This document shows positions 4,887 through 6,300 of a stretch of DNA of 6,300 nt, in pieces. Origin of the DNA: Erysipelotrichaceae bacterium (lineage in GTDB: Bacteria > Bacillota_I > Bacilli_A > Erysipelotrichales > Erysipelotrichaceae); NCBI GenBank assembly GCA_900754715.1, contig CAAEDX010000195.1:1-6300 (forward strand), read 5' to 3'. The notes under the pieces are model-generated. The model did no database searches, was not told where the DNA came from, and was given only the letters and a program-made list of their open reading frames with translations. Positions within the stretch are counted from its first letter, which is position 1. Each line of letters begins with the position of its first letter. Both the position numbers and the translations under genes were made by a program.

Positions 4887-5525
4887 ATGTTCTGTTATAA
4901 GGAAAACCGTTTTGTCAGTCAGAGCCGTGGGAAAAGAGAAGATGCAGGCGCACAGTGGATCGATACACACCCCTGCGGCATTGCGGCGCAGCTGGAACTG
5001 GCACATACGCTGATCCGGAGCGGATTCAGCGTATGTCATCGTGAGGCGCGCATCACGATGTACGCGATGGCAGCGGAACAGCTGAGCCTGTGTGAGAGGC
5101 TGGCTGAGCTCTTGCACGATATGCGCGGAGATGACAGCCGCTATATGGATGAAAGCAGCGACCCGGCGCCGCAGGCAGCATGGATCACTGCGGAGATGCC
5201 GGAAGGAAACGCGAAGCAAGAACTATTTCAAGATTATTGCGGGATGCTCTTAGAAAGCGAGAAGAAGACAAAGCACTTTCTGCGTTTCTACGAAGAGGCA
5301 CTTCGAAATGTCAGAGAGCGAGAAAATGTCATCGTGCTTGAGGAACTGGCAAAGCGGCAGAAAAATGTGGTTCGAGAGATCCGCCGGCTGATCGACGCGC
5401 TGGATCGCGGCGAAGTGCTGACATTCGGACTTATTGGCGACGGCGCATGGGACAGCGACAGCTCGAATTATTTTGACGAGCAGATCCCGCGCTTTTTCAG
5501 CGAGCGGGAACGCAGGAAATGCTGA
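4887..5525 (+). CDS. CotJC/manganese-catalase-like four-helix protein, probably lacking metal ligands
   Basis: This is a 212-residue, mostly helical, soluble protein without a signal peptide. Four long helices can be read: about 31-48, 52-79, 109-145 and 147-173, with a loop at 80-108 and a polar tail rich in Asp, Ser and Arg. The opening (MFCYKENRF, then a Gly-Ile-Ala-Ala-Gln-Leu-Glu helix) and the spacing of helices recall the CotJC/manganese-catalase group of ferritin-like proteins, compared from memory. That group binds two metals through Glu and two E-x-x-H motifs in helices 2 and 4. Here helix 1 Glu37 and helix 2 Glu64 remain, but the histidines appear replaced (Ser67 in helix 2; Lys156 to Gln158 in helix 4), which would leave no normal di-metal site. 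The start is firm: AAGGAG at 4874-4879, seven bases before ATG. It may share regulation with the divergent thioesterase operon. The coding call is strong; the family call is tentative, and an unrelated helical bundle is possible. Confidence 0.82.
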   Translation: MFCYKENRFVSQSRGKREDAGAQWIDTHPCGIAAQLELAHTLIRSGFSVCHREARITMYAMAAEQLSLCERLAELLHDMRGDDSRYMDESSDPAPQAAWITAEMPEGNAKQELFQDYCGMLLESEKKTKHFLRFYEEALRNVRERENVIVLEELAKRQKNVVREIRRLIDALDRGEVLTFGLIGDGAWDSDSSNYFDEQIPRFFSERERRKC

Positions 5526-5527
5526 GG

Positions 5528-5556
5528 TTGCCCTGATCGCGCAGATGTGCTATCCT
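5528..5556 (+). promoter_or_regulatory. Candidate promoter for deoC
   Basis: TTGCCC at 5528-5533 and TATCCT at 5551-5556 are 17 bases apart, each matching four of six consensus bases, and TG plus one base at 5548-5550 makes the -10 an extended type. It starts just after the stop of the CotJC-like gene and would give a leader of about 17 bases. Read-through from the upstream gene is also possible, since no hairpin lies between them. Confidence 0.4.
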
Positions 5557-5565
5557 TTGGCTGAG

Positions 5566-5571
5566 AAGGAG
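5566..5571 (+). promoter_or_regulatory. Ribosome binding site of deoC
   Basis: AAGGAG eight bases before ATG 5580. An in-frame GTG at 5571 overlaps this site and is therefore not the start. Confidence 0.85.
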
Positions 5572-5579
5572 TGATCTGC

Positions 5580-6218
5580 ATGAAGCGCAGCAAATACATC
5601 GATCATACGCTGCTTAAGGCTGAGGCGGAAAAGACAGATATCGAACGCCTTTGTGAAGAAGCGCTGCGTTATGATTTTGCCAATGTCTGCGTCAATTCTT
5701 ACTGGGTGCGCACTTGCGCAGAAATTCTGAAAAATGCGGATGTAGGTGTATGCACCGTCGTCGGGTTTCCGCTGGGCGCGATGAGCACAAAAGCCAAGGC
5801 AGCCGAAGCGGCAGCGGCAATTCAAGATGGCGCAGATGAGATCGATATGGTCATCAATATCGGCGAACTGAAAGCCGGACATGATGAAGCTGTCCGCGCG
5901 GATATCGAAGCGGTGGTGCAGGCGTGTGAAGGCCATGCGGTCAAAGTGATCCTGGAGACCTGTCTGCTCACGCGAGAAGAGATCGTCAGGGCATGTGCGC
6001 TGTGCGCCGCATCCGGCGCCGCGTTCGTCAAGACCTCGACCGGCTTTTCTACAGCAGGCGCTGCCGTTGAGGATGTTCGCCTGATGAAAGCAACGCTCAA
6101 TGGGCAATGCCGGATAAAAGCTTCCGGCGGCATCCGCACTGCGGAAGACATGGACCGTATGATCGAAGCAGGAGCTGATCGGATCGGTGCCAGCGCCGGC
6201 GCACTGCTGTTAAGATAA
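5580..6218 (+). CDS. deoC: Deoxyribose-phosphate aldolase
   Basis: A 212-residue class I aldolase that splits 2-deoxy-D-ribose 5-phosphate into glyceraldehyde 3-phosphate and acetaldehyde in the cytoplasm, the last step of deoxynucleoside salvage for carbon. The TIM-barrel landmarks are in order: KYIDHTLLK (5-13), ANVCVNSYWV (34-43), CTVVGFPLGAMSTKAK (58-73), ADEIDMVINIG (85-95), KVILETCLL (122-130), FVKTSTGF (149-156) and RIKASGGIRTAEDM (178-191). Lys151 in VKTSTG is the Schiff-base lysine. Lys180 in KASGGIRT is the second active-site lysine and Asp89 the acid-base aspartate. The length fits the short bacterial form, and no part is missing. No other deo gene (deoA, deoB, deoD, deoR) is in the window; the gene appears to stand alone with a candidate promoter in the 54-base gap. 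The sequence after the stop forms hairpins, but without a T-run on this strand. Confidence 0.97.
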   Translation: MKRSKYIDHTLLKAEAEKTDIERLCEEALRYDFANVCVNSYWVRTCAEILKNADVGVCTVVGFPLGAMSTKAKAAEAAAAIQDGADEIDMVINIGELKAGHDEAVRADIEAVVQACEGHAVKVILETCLLTREEIVRACALCAASGAAFVKTSTGFSTAGAAVEDVRLMKATLNGQCRIKASGGIRTAEDMDRMIEAGADRIGASAGALLLR

Positions 6219-6221
6219 AAC

Positions 6222-6245
6222 ACAGGAGCACGAAAGTGCTCCTGT
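6222..6245. terminator. Perfect 10-base-pair hairpin with GAAA tetraloop after deoC
   Basis: ACAGGAGCAC at 6222-6231 pairs with GTGCTCCTGT at 6236-6245 around a GAAA loop, a very stable structure four bases after the deoC stop. On the plus strand it is followed by A residues and not by T, so it is not a standard intrinsic terminator for deoC; it could protect the 3' end or stop RNA processing. On the minus strand it is followed by GTTTTA, giving a weak second terminator for the gene entering from the right. Confidence 0.55.
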
Positions 6246-6247
6246 AT

Positions 6248-6274
6248 AAAAAAAAACACCGAATGATCGGTGTT
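6248..6274 (-). terminator. Rho-independent terminator for a minus-strand gene
   Basis: Read on the minus strand, AACACCGA (6274-6267) pairs with TCGGTGTT (6262-6255) around a four-base loop, then runs into T residues down to 6248 (nine in a row counting the two in the stem). This is a strong intrinsic terminator for transcription from the right edge, converging on deoC. Confidence 0.8.
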
Positions 6275-6300
6275 CATCGCAAATGGCGCCTGAAACAAGA
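6274..6300 (-). CDS. C-terminal end of a gene entering from the right edge (partial)
   Basis: On the minus strand one frame gives eight codons (SCFRRHLR) and a TGA at 6276-6274, directly against the first arm of the strong minus-strand terminator. The other two minus frames run through the terminator without stopping, so this is the only frame that fits a gene ending here. Nothing can be said about its function from eight residues, and the reading frame is inferred from context only. Confidence 0.3.
   Translation of the reverse strand, partial: SCFRRHLR

Noticed and set aside
5571..5579. GTG start for deoC at 5571
   Set aside because: The GTG is part of the AAGGAGTG ribosome binding site for ATG 5580, and deoC proteins normally begin close to the KYIDHT motif.
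5822..6298. Minus-strand open frame of 158 codons opposite deoC
   Set aside because: It runs through the strong minus-strand terminator and lies antisense to deoC; serine- and alanine-rich shadow without a motif.
1..6300. CRISPR array, mobile element, tRNA, rRNA or a multi-gene defence system
   Set aside because: No regularly spaced repeats, transposase or integrase motifs, cloverleaf, rRNA-like segments or defence-gene signatures were seen on either strand.

Overview
The window looks like chromosomal DNA from a member of the Bacillota (Firmicutes). Almost every gene has a strong AAGGAG-type ribosome binding site, there are several Rho-independent hairpins, and the protein types (short UvrA paralogue, GCCYG-type Lgt-like protein, CotJC-like four-helix protein) fit that phylum. 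Codon choice is moderately GC-rich. An anaerobic gut lineage such as the Erysipelotrichia is a guess from gene style, not something the sequence proves. I see no insertion sequence, phage gene, CRISPR array, tRNA or rRNA.

Layout, left to right. The end of a flavodoxin/NADPH-dependent FMN reductase-like gene (+, 1-123) is followed by a 208-base leader holding a candidate extended -10 promoter and a terminator-like hairpin just before the ribosome binding site of a short UvrA-like double ABC ATPase (+, 332-2800). Three bases after its stop lies a good promoter for a two-gene unit: a 90-residue DUF4190-like membrane protein (+, 2860-3132) and an Lgt-family membrane protein (+, 3141-3929). That unit ends in a bidirectional terminator whose loop contains the lgt stop codon. 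A two-gene operon then converges on it from the minus strand: an FlK-type hot-dog thioesterase (4800-4408) followed by a GNAT acetyltransferase (4380-3946).

The thioesterase is divergent from a 212-residue helical protein (+, 4887-5525) that resembles CotJC/manganese-catalase proteins but has lost metal-ligand histidines. The short region between them carries a GAAC-N4-GTTC palindrome directly next to the thioesterase -10 box, a possible LexA (SOS) operator. Deoxyribose-phosphate aldolase deoC (+, 5580-6218) follows with its own candidate promoter. The right edge holds two hairpins that best serve a minus-strand gene entering from outside the window, of which only the last eight codons and stop may be visible.

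The genes do not form one pathway. There are at least five transcription units. A loose theme of damage or toxic-metabolite handling can be drawn (UvrA paralogue with a possible attenuator, acyl-CoA thioesterase with a possible LexA box, aldolase for deoxynucleoside breakdown), but this is inference. The window is mostly ordinary housekeeping and accessory sequence. The points most worth a second look are the UvrA leader, the divergent-promoter palindrome, the degenerate CotJC-like protein and the substituted Lgt active site. Family assignments come from recalled motifs, not from database searches.
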